This document shows positions 41,254 through 48,599 of a stretch of 64,000 nucleotides of DNA, in pieces. The stretch's first letter is position 1; the number at the start of each line of letters is the position of its first letter. Both the position numbers and the translations under genes were made by a program. Origin of the DNA: Variovorax paradoxus EPS (GTDB taxonomy: Bacteria > Pseudomonadota > Gammaproteobacteria > Burkholderiales > Burkholderiaceae_C); NCBI RefSeq assembly GCF_000184745.1, contig NC_014931.1, forward strand, positions 3,100,001 through 3,164,000, in the 5' to 3' direction. Under the pieces are notes generated by a model. The model had not been told where the DNA came from. It worked only from the letters and a program-made list of their open reading frames with translations, and ran no database searches.

Positions 41254-41296
41254 CCTGCGTCACTCAACCGAAAACTTTCTTCAGAAGGAGCCCCGC

Positions 41297-41680
41297 ATGT
41301 TCTTTGCCGCCCAAGGTCCCAGCCTCGACATCGGCGTGCCCGACGTCTGCAAGACGCCGGCCGTGCCCATTCCCCACATCGACATCGGGCTGGGCCTGAT
41401 GGCGATACCCAACGTGCCGAACATCTTCTGGTCCTGCATGATGGCCCACAACAAGAAGACCAAGATCCCGCTCACCTTCGGCGACACCGCCGGGATCGGC
41501 CTGGGCGTGCGCGTGCCCAGCGTCATGGGGCAGTCGAAGAAGATCACGGCCTCGAACACCTTCCTGATCAAGGGTTCGCCGGCCACGCGCGTGACGAGCT
41601 TCACCAAGCAGAACCGCGGCAACGTCAACGGCATCCTGGCGACGCCGCCGCAGCTGACCTGCGTGAACCTCTGCGCCTGA
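41297..41680 (+). CDS. DUF4150 PAAR-like T6SS spike-tip protein, copy 2
   Basis: 127 residues, DUF4150 family. PDVCKTPAVPIPH and IPNVPNIFW correspond to PDVCKTPPALPIPY and IPNAWNILY in copy 1, and the C-terminus again carries late Cys residues (LTCVNLCA). It is expected to cap the VgrG trimer and bind its metal-stabilised tip fold. No fused effector domain. ATG at 41297 has a strong AGAAGGAG. Last gene of the plus-strand accessory unit; the next genes are on the other strand. Confidence 0.87.
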   Translation: MFFAAQGPSLDIGVPDVCKTPAVPIPHIDIGLGLMAIPNVPNIFWSCMMAHNKKTKIPLTFGDTAGIGLGVRVPSVMGQSKKITASNTFLIKGSPATRVTSFTKQNRGNVNGILATPPQLTCVNLCA

Positions 41681-41718
41681 AGCGCCGCGCGAGGAGTTGC
41701 CGCAGCCCGCGTCGCGGC

Positions 41719-41734
41719 GCCGGCTTCAGCCGGC
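41719..41734. terminator. Hairpin between convergent DUF4150 and pppA genes
   Basis: Perfect 7-bp inverted repeat GCCGGCT/AGCCGGC with a 2-base centre, overlapping the pppA stop codon at 41726-41728 and lying about 40 bp after the DUF4150 stop. No U-run, so termination efficiency is uncertain, but the position between two converging gene ends fits a shared 3' end structure. Confidence 0.45.
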
Positions 41735-42544
41735 CGCCGCGGACGGCCGCGCCACCCCCGCCAGCGTCACCTGCTGCGGAAACCCCACCCACACCGCCAA
41801 CGCCGAGTAGTTGTCCCGCGCCTTGTCCGCCTTCGCCTCGGCCGCGCGCCGCAGCAGTGCAAGCCATTCCTCCGCGCTGTCCGCCAGCTGCAGCGAACGC
41901 TCCATCACCTGCTGCGAGATCAATTGCCAGAGTCCGTCGGTGCACAGCAGGAACGCATCGCCATCGGCCAATTGCTGCGATGCCGACACCGTGGTCTCGG
42001 CCGTTGCGCGCGCACCGAGCGCGCGGTACAGCAGGTTGGTCTTGACCAGGCGCTCGCCGCCGTTGGCGCCGCTGCCGGCTGCGGCTTCGCCCGAGCGCGC
42101 CGACAGGCTGTGGTCTTCGGTGCGCTGCATCAACGCGCCGCGGCGGAACCAGTAGAGGCGGCTGTCGCCCACATGCGCCCAAGAGGCGTGGCCGCTTGCA
42201 CGGTCCACGAACAGCGAGACGATGGTCGCGCTCATGCGGCTCTGGTCGGCGAGCTCGCGCTGTCTCGCCAGGATGGCGTCGTTGGCCGCCTTCACTGCAT
42301 GGCGGATGTCGTCGGCCGCGACAGAAGGACTGCGCACGAAAGTGTTGAGCGCGGTGTCCACCGCGATGCGCGCGGCCAGTTCGCCGCCCGCGTGGCCGCC
42401 GACGCCGTCGCTCACGACGAAGCATGCATTGTGCTCATCGAGGTGGTAGCCGATGGCGTCCTGGTTGCCGGAGCGCTCGCCCACGCAGGAGAACTGCGAG
42501 GTCGAGATGGGAACCGCGAAAGCGGCGCGGGTGGCGTCAAGCAC
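41726..42544 (-). CDS. pppA: PppA, PP2C-type Ser/Thr protein phosphatase
   Basis: 272 residues with all PP2C metal-binding motifs: SGNQDA, VVSDGVGGHAGGE, LLCTDGLW and the late RDNYSAL. In H1-type T6SS the homologous phosphatase removes the phosphate that the kinase PpkA puts on Fha and so switches the machine off. The GTG start at 42544 overlaps the end of the FHA gene by eight bases, coupling phosphatase to its substrate scaffold. No membrane segment. The last 20 residues are Ala/Pro-rich. Note that kinase and phosphatase are not in one operon here: ppkA lies at 52983-54968 on the other strand. Confidence 0.93.
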   Translation of the reverse strand: MLDATRAAFAVPISTSQFSCVGERSGNQDAIGYHLDEHNACFVVSDGVGGHAGGELAARIAVDTALNTFVRSPSVAADDIRHAVKAANDAILARQRELADQSRMSATIVSLFVDRASGHASWAHVGDSRLYWFRRGALMQRTEDHSLSARSGEAAAGSGANGGERLVKTNLLYRALGARATAETTVSASQQLADGDAFLLCTDGLWQLISQQVMERSLQLADSAEEWLALLRRAAEAKADKARDNYSALAVWVGFPQQVTLAGVARPSAAAG

Positions 42545-44570
42545 GGCGCGCTTCCTTCAGGCGTTCCATCTCCCGGTCGTAGGCCTGCTGGAAAGCGCGG
42601 CCGAAGACGGCCTGGAAGTCGTCTTCGACGGCCGCGGCCGTTTCCGCATGCAGTTGCCGCAGCTGGCGCCACAGGCGCGCCTCGCGCCCGCCGGGCAGCA
42701 TCTTTTCGCCGAGGCTGCCGTCGTGCGGTGTGGTGCGGCTCAGCGTCGCGGGGTCGAAGCGCTGCAGCACGGTGAGCAGCGCCGCGCGCATGCCGGCCAC
42801 CATGCCCAACTGGTGCGATTGCAGGTCGCCGAGCGCATCGTGCACTGCGGCTTCGGGCGTGAGAAAACCGGGCATGCGCGCGCCGAACATCTGCATCAGC
42901 ACGGCGCGGCCGTTGGGCAGGATCTTGAAGGGGTTGTTCTCTTCGTCCACGATCATCGTGATCTCGGCGCGTACCTCGCGCTTGAGCATCGCGCGCGACG
43001 ACAAGAGCTCGATGGTGCCGTCGGTGAACGCGCGCATCAGCCGGCCGAGGTGGCGCATGGCTTCCGCATCGAGTGGCTGCTGGCCGGCGACATCGGGCAC
43101 GCCGGCGCCTTCGAGAAAGGCCTTGAAGAGTTCGTCGGAAGACGCGGGCGATGACAACGACGCTGCGGGCGGGAGCGCCGCGGCCACGGCGGGAGGCGAA
43201 GGCGAAAGCGCAGTGGGTGCCGGGGCCTCTTCGGCTTCGACCGGTTCCGATGACACGACCTCGACTGGCGGAACGACCTCCGCGGGTGCGGCGGTGACCG
43301 GTAGCGCGGCGGCGGGAGCTTCCGGCTCCGCAACCGGCGCGGGTGCCGATGTTGCTTGAGGAGGAGGAGGCGGCGGAGGAGGAGGTGGCGACGGCGGTAG
43401 TGGTTCAAGTAACGGGCTCACCTCCGCGTGCACCGGCTTCACCTCGGGCGCATCGAATGCCACCGGACTCGGCGGCCTGAATTGCGCCCCCACTTCGCGC
43501 GCATGGTTCGAGTGGTTGAACCCCTGCGCAGCAGGCGGCTTGCCCAGCAGGTCGAGGGCCGGGTGCCTGTCGCTGAGCGGGTCTTCATGGGTGAGTGCCG
43601 TGGGGCGCGGATCGGCGAGCGGCGAGGGTGCGTTGCTGTCGGCCGCAAAGAACGAGAGCGGGTCCATGCCGCGCTTGAGCGCGACGTCGGACATGTCGTT
43701 CGCTGCACCCGGGTTCAGTTCAGCGAGCGGATCGACGGGGTTTCTTCGCGCCTGCGATGGCAGCTCGAAAGGCTCGTGCACCAAGGGGTCGGGCATCGGC
43801 GTCGGCGCGCTGTCGACGCGGCGAGGCGCGTTCGCGAGGATGGCGTCCCAATCGGCGGCGGATGGAATCTGCGATGTGGTGGGCGCAGTCGTCTTCGCGA
43901 ACGGCGATGGTGCTGGTGCTGGTGCTGGTGCTGGTGCAGCCGTGACCACAGGCGCTGCGAACTGTTCCCGGGGCTGTGGTGCAAAGGCCGGCGCCGGCGC
44001 CGGCGCGGGCAGGGGAGTCGCTGCAGAGACGGAAGCAGATGCGGGCGCAGGCATCGCCACGGTCGTCGGCGGCGCGTCACCGATGGGCAGCGCGCCCGCG
44101 CCGAACAGGTCCGAGAACACGTCGGACACGGGCGCCTCTTGCGGCAGTGCATCCAACGAACTCGCCGGCATTGCCTGCACCGCAGGCGGATGCAGCGTCG
44201 CCGGCACATCGATCGGCTGTGGCGAAGGCGGCCTTACGGGAACGTTTGCTGCACGCTGGGCGCTCGCAGCCTCCAGCACATAGCTCCCGATGACCACGCG
44301 GTCCCCGTCCGCAATGCGCGACTCTTCCTCATGCTGCAGCGTGCGGCCGTTCACGCTGATGGGCAGCACCGCGCTCATGTTGCGCAGCACCACAGCGCCC
44401 TCCTGGTCGAAGCGCACGGTGGCCTGCAGGCGCGAGATCTGCCGCTGCTCGTCGGGCAGCACGAGGTGGTTGTCGGGGCTGCGTCCGATGGTGCCTCCGG
44501 GTGCTGCAAGCAGCGCCGAGGCGCCTGTTGTCACCGGCCTGCCGGCATGTTCGATCACGGTCCAGCGCAT
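42537..44570 (-). CDS. fha: Fha/TagH, FHA-domain T6SS regulator
   Basis: 677 residues. An N-terminal FHA domain (1-100: GGTIGRSPDNHLVLPDEQ, QISRLQATV, VLRNMS, SVNGRTL) would bind phospho-threonine. A long Pro/Ala-rich linker (about 105-470) contains proline runs and Ala-Pro repeats. The C-terminal TagH-type domain (about 475-677) includes RAFTDGTIELLSSRAMLKREVR and NNPFKILPNG. In the canonical FHA motif the serine is followed by a histidine two places on (SRxH); here the position is Gln (SRLQ). ATG at 44570 is preceded by AGGAAG. It is the substrate and hub of the PpkA/PppA switch in related systems. Confidence 0.93.
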   Translation of the reverse strand: MRWTVIEHAGRPVTTGASALLAAPGGTIGRSPDNHLVLPDEQRQISRLQATVRFDQEGAVVLRNMSAVLPISVNGRTLQHEEESRIADGDRVVIGSYVLEAASAQRAANVPVRPPSPQPIDVPATLHPPAVQAMPASSLDALPQEAPVSDVFSDLFGAGALPIGDAPPTTVAMPAPASASVSAATPLPAPAPAPAFAPQPREQFAAPVVTAAPAPAPAPAPSPFAKTTAPTTSQIPSAADWDAILANAPRRVDSAPTPMPDPLVHEPFELPSQARRNPVDPLAELNPGAANDMSDVALKRGMDPLSFFAADSNAPSPLADPRPTALTHEDPLSDRHPALDLLGKPPAAQGFNHSNHAREVGAQFRPPSPVAFDAPEVKPVHAEVSPLLEPLPPSPPPPPPPPPPQATSAPAPVAEPEAPAAALPVTAAPAEVVPPVEVVSSEPVEAEEAPAPTALSPSPPAVAAALPPAASLSSPASSDELFKAFLEGAGVPDVAGQQPLDAEAMRHLGRLMRAFTDGTIELLSSRAMLKREVRAEITMIVDEENNPFKILPNGRAVLMQMFGARMPGFLTPEAAVHDALGDLQSHQLGMVAGMRAALLTVLQRFDPATLSRTTPHDGSLGEKMLPGGREARLWRQLRQLHAETAAAVEDDFQAVFGRAFQQAYDREMERLKEARRA
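43909..43938. repeat. 6-bp repeat in the fha linker
   Basis: Four perfect GGTGCT units and a partial fifth. On the coding strand they give an Ala-Pro run inside the flexible linker between the FHA and TagH domains. Slippage would change linker length by two residues per unit without a frameshift. Confidence 0.75.
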
Positions 44571-44618
44571 GGCGTCTTCCTGTTCATCTCGGGCGTCGGT
44601 CGGCGGTGACCGCGATGG

Positions 44619-45020
44619 TCAGCGCTTCATTCGTTTGGCGGCCTCGAAGGCGGGTCCCCACACGGGGTGCTTGCGCTCCGCGACGGTCAGATCGAAGCTC
44701 GGGAATGCATCGAGGACCTTGCGGAATTGCGTGCGGCATTCCGGGATCTGGTTGTTCACGCAATAGCTGAAGGCCTCCAGCTTCATTGCGCTCTGGCGCG
44801 TGGCGGGCTCGGCGCCGTCGAACACCGAGACGCCGCCGCTCTTGAGCGTGGAGATGGCCTTGGCGTAGTCGCCTTCGTCATAGGCCTGCTGCGCGCGCTC
44901 GAGCGTGTCGCGTGCCACCTTTTGGCTCAGGCGTTCGGGTTGCGGTGGCGGCTCGGGCGCGGTCTGACACCCGGATACCAGAAAAAGCGTGAAAGCCAGA
45001 GCAGGCAGACATGACTTCAA
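44619..45020 (-). CDS. tssQ: TssQ-family T6SS-associated lipoprotein
   Basis: 133 residues. The signal peptide ends in a lipobox (LVSGC, Cys18), so it is an outer- or inner-membrane lipoprotein facing the periplasm. The mature part is a short TPR-like helical domain (ARDTLERAQQAYDEGDYAKAISTLKS, described here in pieces) with two further cysteines (YCVNNQIPEC). Matches the small lipoproteins named TssQ in some beta-proteobacterial T6SS clusters; detailed function unknown. The start is TTG at 45020, preceded by GGAGAG. First gene of the minus-strand run tssQ-fha-pppA. Confidence 0.75.
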   Translation of the reverse strand: MKSCLPALAFTLFLVSGCQTAPEPPPQPERLSQKVARDTLERAQQAYDEGDYAKAISTLKSGGVSVFDGAEPATRQSAMKLEAFSYCVNNQIPECRTQFRKVLDAFPSFDLTVAERKHPVWGPAFEAAKRMKR

Positions 45021-45162
45021 TCTTCTCTCCTACCTCGCGAAAGGCAATGAATGGCAATGCTCGAAACAGTATGCCGCCAGGTTGCGACACAAGCACACGA
45101 TGCGTCGTCGTCCGGGTACACGATTTCGATAATATAGGCCGCGAACCTCTGAGGGAGATCTC
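45021..45162. promoter_or_regulatory. Divergent promoter region tssQ / tssJ
   Basis: 142 bp that must hold promoters for both the tssQ-fha-pppA run and the tssJ-K-L-M-tagF-ppkA run. A tataat-like element (gataatata, around 45130) lies about 30 bp upstream of tssJ. GAGGGAGA precedes the tssJ ATG as ribosome site, and GGAGAG precedes the tssQ TTG on the other strand. Confidence 0.5.
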
Positions 45163-45681
45163 ATGCAGCGACGAACCTTGCTTCAAGGCGCACTTGCAAC
45201 CACACCGTTGTTTGCGGGCCTCGTCAGTGGATGCGCATCGACCGCCAAGTCGTTGCCCACGCCCTATGCGGTCACCATCCGCATCGACGACGGCGTGAAC
45301 CCCGACGGACGCGGCCAGGCAGCGCCGATTCTCGTGAAGGTCTTCGAACTGAAATCTTCCGGTAACTTCGAGACCGCAGACTATTTCGCGCTCCAGGACC
45401 GCGACCGCGAGACGCTTTCGACAGAGCTCGTCAATGCGGACCAGGCCATCATGCGAAGCGGCGAAGAGCGTGTCTTCAAGCGAGAAGCAGGGCTCGACTC
45501 GCGCTCCATCGGCATCATCGCGGGCTACCGCAAGCTCGAAGCTGCGCGGTGGCGCATCGTGTTGCCGCTCAAGGAGCCCAAGCAAACCAATCTGTACAAG
45601 GTCTGGCAGTTTTCGCCAAGCGAACAAGCCGTGCGCATTGCCATCCGCAAGACAGGCATCGAGTTACTACCAAGTCGTTAA
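45163..45681 (+). CDS. tssJ: TssJ outer-membrane lipoprotein
   Basis: 172 residues. A signal peptide with lipobox LVSGC (Cys24) is followed by the TssJ beta-sandwich: TPYAVTIRIDDGVNPDGRGQ, APILVKVFELKSS, FETADYFALQD, and the late RKLEAARWRIVLPL. TssJ anchors TssM to the outer membrane in the TssJLM channel. The N-terminus reads MQRRTLLQGALA, which looks like a twin-arginine signal (RRTLLQG) rather than a plain Sec signal. ATG has GAGGGAGA upstream. First gene of the membrane-complex operon. Confidence 0.92.
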   Translation: MQRRTLLQGALATTPLFAGLVSGCASTAKSLPTPYAVTIRIDDGVNPDGRGQAAPILVKVFELKSSGNFETADYFALQDRDRETLSTELVNADQAIMRSGEERVFKREAGLDSRSIGIIAGYRKLEAARWRIVLPLKEPKQTNLYKVWQFSPSEQAVRIAIRKTGIELLPSR

Positions 45682-45697
45682 CCGCGACGAAAAGTTA

Positions 45698-45740
45698 GTG
45701 CGAAAGTGCGAAAAACCAGTGCGCAAAATCCGGTGCAAAA
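45698..45740. repeat. Four spaced GTGC(G)AAA-type repeats upstream of tssK
   Basis: GTGCGAAA at 45698-45705 and 45706-45713, GTGCGCAAAA at 45719-45728 and GTGCAAAA at 45733-45740, all in the same direction in the 160-bp tssJ-tssK gap, which is much wider than the other gaps of this operon. They could be tandem regulator or sRNA sites. Confidence 0.55.
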
Positions 45741-45843
45741 CGCAACAAGCGGCGTGTAGCATCAAGCGCAGAACGATCGATCGGGAGGCCGTCATCAGAG
45801 CGCATCTCCCGCTTCCGTGTGAGCACTCCCAGGAGGTTCTTTG

Positions 45844-47220
45844 GTGACAGTTCGCAACTCGGGCTCCGCAAGATCGGGCGCCCATCCGCAGGCATTGGCG
45901 AACCGCGTGGTGTGGTCCGAAGGCATGTACCTGCGGCCCCAGCATTTCCAGCAACTGGAGCGTTACGTCGAGCAGTACGTCACGCGTCGCGCCGCCGGCC
46001 TGCAGGGCGCGTACTGGGGGTGGCTGCATCTGGACATCGACCGCGACGCCTATGCGCTCGGGCGCGTGTCGCTGCTCGGTGGCGCCGGCGTGCTGCCCGA
46101 TGGAACGCCGTTTTCTTTCGGCATCGAAGACGCGCCGCCGCCCTACGAAGTGCCCAACGATCTGACCGATGAACTCATCGTGCTCGCACTGCCGCTGCGC
46201 AGACCCGGCAGCGAAGAGGTCATCTTTGCCGAGGACGAGGGCTCTGCCGCGCGCTTCGGCGTGATCGAGCGCGAGGTGGCCGACGGCAACGCGGTGGCCC
46301 TCGGCCCGGCAGTGCTGCAGCTCGCGGCGCCGCGCCTGCGCCTTGCACGCGCCTCGTCGCTCACCGCGGAGTGGCAGGCCATCGGTGCGGTGCGCGTGAT
46401 CGAGCGGCGCACCGACCACAAGCTGGTGGTCGATGCCAACTACATCCCTCCGGTGCTCGATGCATCGGCCCACGCGATGCTGCGCAGCATGATCGCGGAG
46501 CTGCACGGCCTGCTCACGCAACGCTCCGAGGCGCTGGCTTCGCGGCTCTCGCAGCCGGGCCGCGGTGGTGTGAGCGAGGTCTCCGATTTCCTCCTGCTCG
46601 AGCTGGTCAACCGCTACCTCGCGACCACCTGGCACGCGCAGCAGGCGGTGCAGGTGCACCCCGAGCAGTTGTTCATCGACTGGCTCAAGCTGGCCTGCCA
46701 CCTTGCCACGCACACCTCGCCCACGCGCCGTCCGGTGCTGTGGCCGGTGTACGACCACGACAACCTCAACGAGAGCATCCGTCCGCTGATGGAAGAGCTG
46801 CGCCGATCGCTGTCGGCCGTGCTCGAGCAGAGCGCGATCGCCATCGAACTGGAGGAGCGCAGCCATGGCGTGCGCGTGGGCCACATGCCCGACCCGGTGC
46901 TGGTGCGCAACGCGGGCTTCGTGCTCGCGGTGCATGCGGACCTGCCGGCCGAGGCGATCCAGCAGCGCTTTCCCACGCAGGTCAAGATCGGTTCGGTCGA
47001 GCGCATCCGCGATCTCGTACAGCTGCAGCTGCCGGGCGTCACGGTGCGACCGCTGCCGGTGGCGCCGCGGCAGATTCCCTACAACGCGGGCTATCACTAC
47101 TTCGAGCTCGACAAGAGCGGCGACATGTGGCGCCAGCTCGAGAAATCCGGCGGCGTCGCCATGCACCTGGCCGGTGACTTTCCGGGCCTGGCCATGGAGT
47201 TCTGGGCCATCCGTCCGTGA
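45844..47220 (+). CDS. tssK: TssK baseplate/membrane-complex adaptor
   Basis: 458 residues of the TssK (VasE/ImpJ) family. Hallmark N-terminus VVWSEGMYLRPQHFQQLERY, then GWLHLDIDRDAYALGRV, LLTQRSEALASRLSQPGRG near the middle and the C-terminal head domain with ITYNAGYHYFEL-like IPYNAGYHYFELDK. TssK trimers connect the TssEFG wedge to the TssLM cytoplasmic face. The GTG at 45844 is seven bases after AGGAGG and is preferred; TTG at 45841 is three bases upstream and too close to the ribosome site. Its stop overlaps the alternative GTG start of tssL. Confidence 0.95.
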   Translation: MTVRNSGSARSGAHPQALANRVVWSEGMYLRPQHFQQLERYVEQYVTRRAAGLQGAYWGWLHLDIDRDAYALGRVSLLGGAGVLPDGTPFSFGIEDAPPPYEVPNDLTDELIVLALPLRRPGSEEVIFAEDEGSAARFGVIEREVADGNAVALGPAVLQLAAPRLRLARASSLTAEWQAIGAVRVIERRTDHKLVVDANYIPPVLDASAHAMLRSMIAELHGLLTQRSEALASRLSQPGRGGVSEVSDFLLLELVNRYLATTWHAQQAVQVHPEQLFIDWLKLACHLATHTSPTRRPVLWPVYDHDNLNESIRPLMEELRRSLSAVLEQSAIAIELEERSHGVRVGHMPDPVLVRNAGFVLAVHADLPAEAIQQRFPTQVKIGSVERIRDLVQLQLPGVTVRPLPVAPRQIPYNAGYHYFELDKSGDMWRQLEKSGGVAMHLAGDFPGLAMEFWAIRP

Positions 47221-47228
47221 GGGACCCT

Positions 47229-48599
47229 ATGAACGGTGTCAACGACATGGCCGTCGGTCCGGGGGGCTTCGTGCCGCCGAACCCCGGCGGCGGTAACGGC
47301 GGCGGCAATGGCGGCAACGGCGATGCGGGCGGCATGCCGGCATCGCCGCGCGGGCTGGGCCAGCAACCCGAATCCTTCACCGCATGGCACGACGCACGGC
47401 GCCCGCATGCGGGCGATGCCGCGCTCGCAGGCAACAACCCGCTGGTGGCGGCCGCCAACCCGCTGCTCGACCTGATCCCGCAGATCCGCGCGACGGGCCA
47501 CCACGATGCGCCGGCGCAATTGCGCGAGAACCTCGTGGACGAAGTGCGCCGCTTCGAGACCCGCGCGCAGCAAAGCGGCATCTCGCCCGAGGTGATCATC
47601 GGCGCGCGCTACTGCCTCTGCACTGCGGTGGACGAGGCCGCTGCGCTCACGCCGTGGGGTGGCAGCATCTGGTCGTCGCAGAGCCTGCTGGTGATGTTTC
47701 ACAACGAGACCTGGGGCGGCGAGAAATTCTTCCAGCTGCTTTCGCGCCTGGTGCAGAACCCGCAGCAGCACCTGCACCTGATCGAACTCATCTACTTCTG
47801 CCTGGCCATGGGCTTCGAAGGGCGCTTTCGCGTCATCGACAACGGCCGCACGCAGCTCGAAACCCTGAAGCAGCGCCTGCTGCAGATCATTCGCCAGACG
47901 CGCGGCGAAATCGCGCAGCCGCTGTCGCCGCACTGGCAGGACGCGACCGCGCCGGTGCGCCGCACACGCAACTGGCTGCCGGTGTGGGCGGTGGGCGCCG
48001 TGGCGGCGGTGCTGCTGGTGCTCACCTTCGCAGTGCTCACTTTCAACCTCGCGGGCAACTCCGATGGTGCGTTCGCGGCCGTCAATGCGGTGCGGCTGCC
48101 GCAGACGGCGCGCGCGGTCGTCATGCCCGCGCCGCAGCCGCGCCTGCAGCGCTTTCTCGAACCCGAGATCCGCGAAGGCCTGCTGACGGTGCGCGACGAG
48201 GCCGACCGCAGCGTGGTGGTGCTGCGCGGCGACGGGCTCTTCGCCTCCGGCTCCGACCGCGTGCTCGACCGCTATGTGCCGGTGCTCAGCCGCGTGGCCG
48301 ATGCGCTCAATTCCGTGGAGGGCAACGTGCTGGTCAGCGGCTTCAGCGACGACCAGCCGATCCGCAGCGTGCGCTTTCCTTCCAACTGGCAGCTCTCGCA
48401 GGCACGCGCCGATTCGGTCAAGAAGATGCTGGCCGTGCGCATCACGCGGCCTGAACGCCTGCGTGCCGAAGGCCGCGGCGATGCCGATCCGCTCGCGCCC
48501 AACGATTCGCCGGCCAACCGCGCGCGCAACCGCCGCGTCGAGGTCACGCTGCTGGTCGCGCCCGTGACGCCGTCGGCGCAGCAAGGGGGAACCCGCTGA
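47229..48599 (+). CDS. tssL: TssL inner-membrane protein with C-terminal OmpA-type domain
   Basis: 456 residues. A flexible Gly/Pro-rich N-terminus is followed by the cytoplasmic hook domain (NPLLDLIPQIRATG, ARYCLCTAVDEAA, HNETWGGEKFF), one membrane segment at about 248-275 (WAVGAVAAVLLVLTFAVLTF) and a periplasmic OmpA/peptidoglycan-binding domain at about 330-455 (FASGSDRVLDRYVPVLSRVA, VSGFSDDQPI, SQARADSVKKML, NRARNRRVEVTLL). This is the extended TssL form that binds the cell wall itself. I prefer the ATG at 47229, which has GAGGG five bases upstream; the GTG at 47217 overlapping the tssK stop is possible. The stop overlaps the tssM ATG. Confidence 0.95.
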   Translation: MNGVNDMAVGPGGFVPPNPGGGNGGGNGGNGDAGGMPASPRGLGQQPESFTAWHDARRPHAGDAALAGNNPLVAAANPLLDLIPQIRATGHHDAPAQLRENLVDEVRRFETRAQQSGISPEVIIGARYCLCTAVDEAAALTPWGGSIWSSQSLLVMFHNETWGGEKFFQLLSRLVQNPQQHLHLIELIYFCLAMGFEGRFRVIDNGRTQLETLKQRLLQIIRQTRGEIAQPLSPHWQDATAPVRRTRNWLPVWAVGAVAAVLLVLTFAVLTFNLAGNSDGAFAAVNAVRLPQTARAVVMPAPQPRLQRFLEPEIREGLLTVRDEADRSVVVLRGDGLFASGSDRVLDRYVPVLSRVADALNSVEGNVLVSGFSDDQPIRSVRFPSNWQLSQARADSVKKMLAVRITRPERLRAEGRGDADPLAPNDSPANRARNRRVEVTLLVAPVTPSAQQGGTR

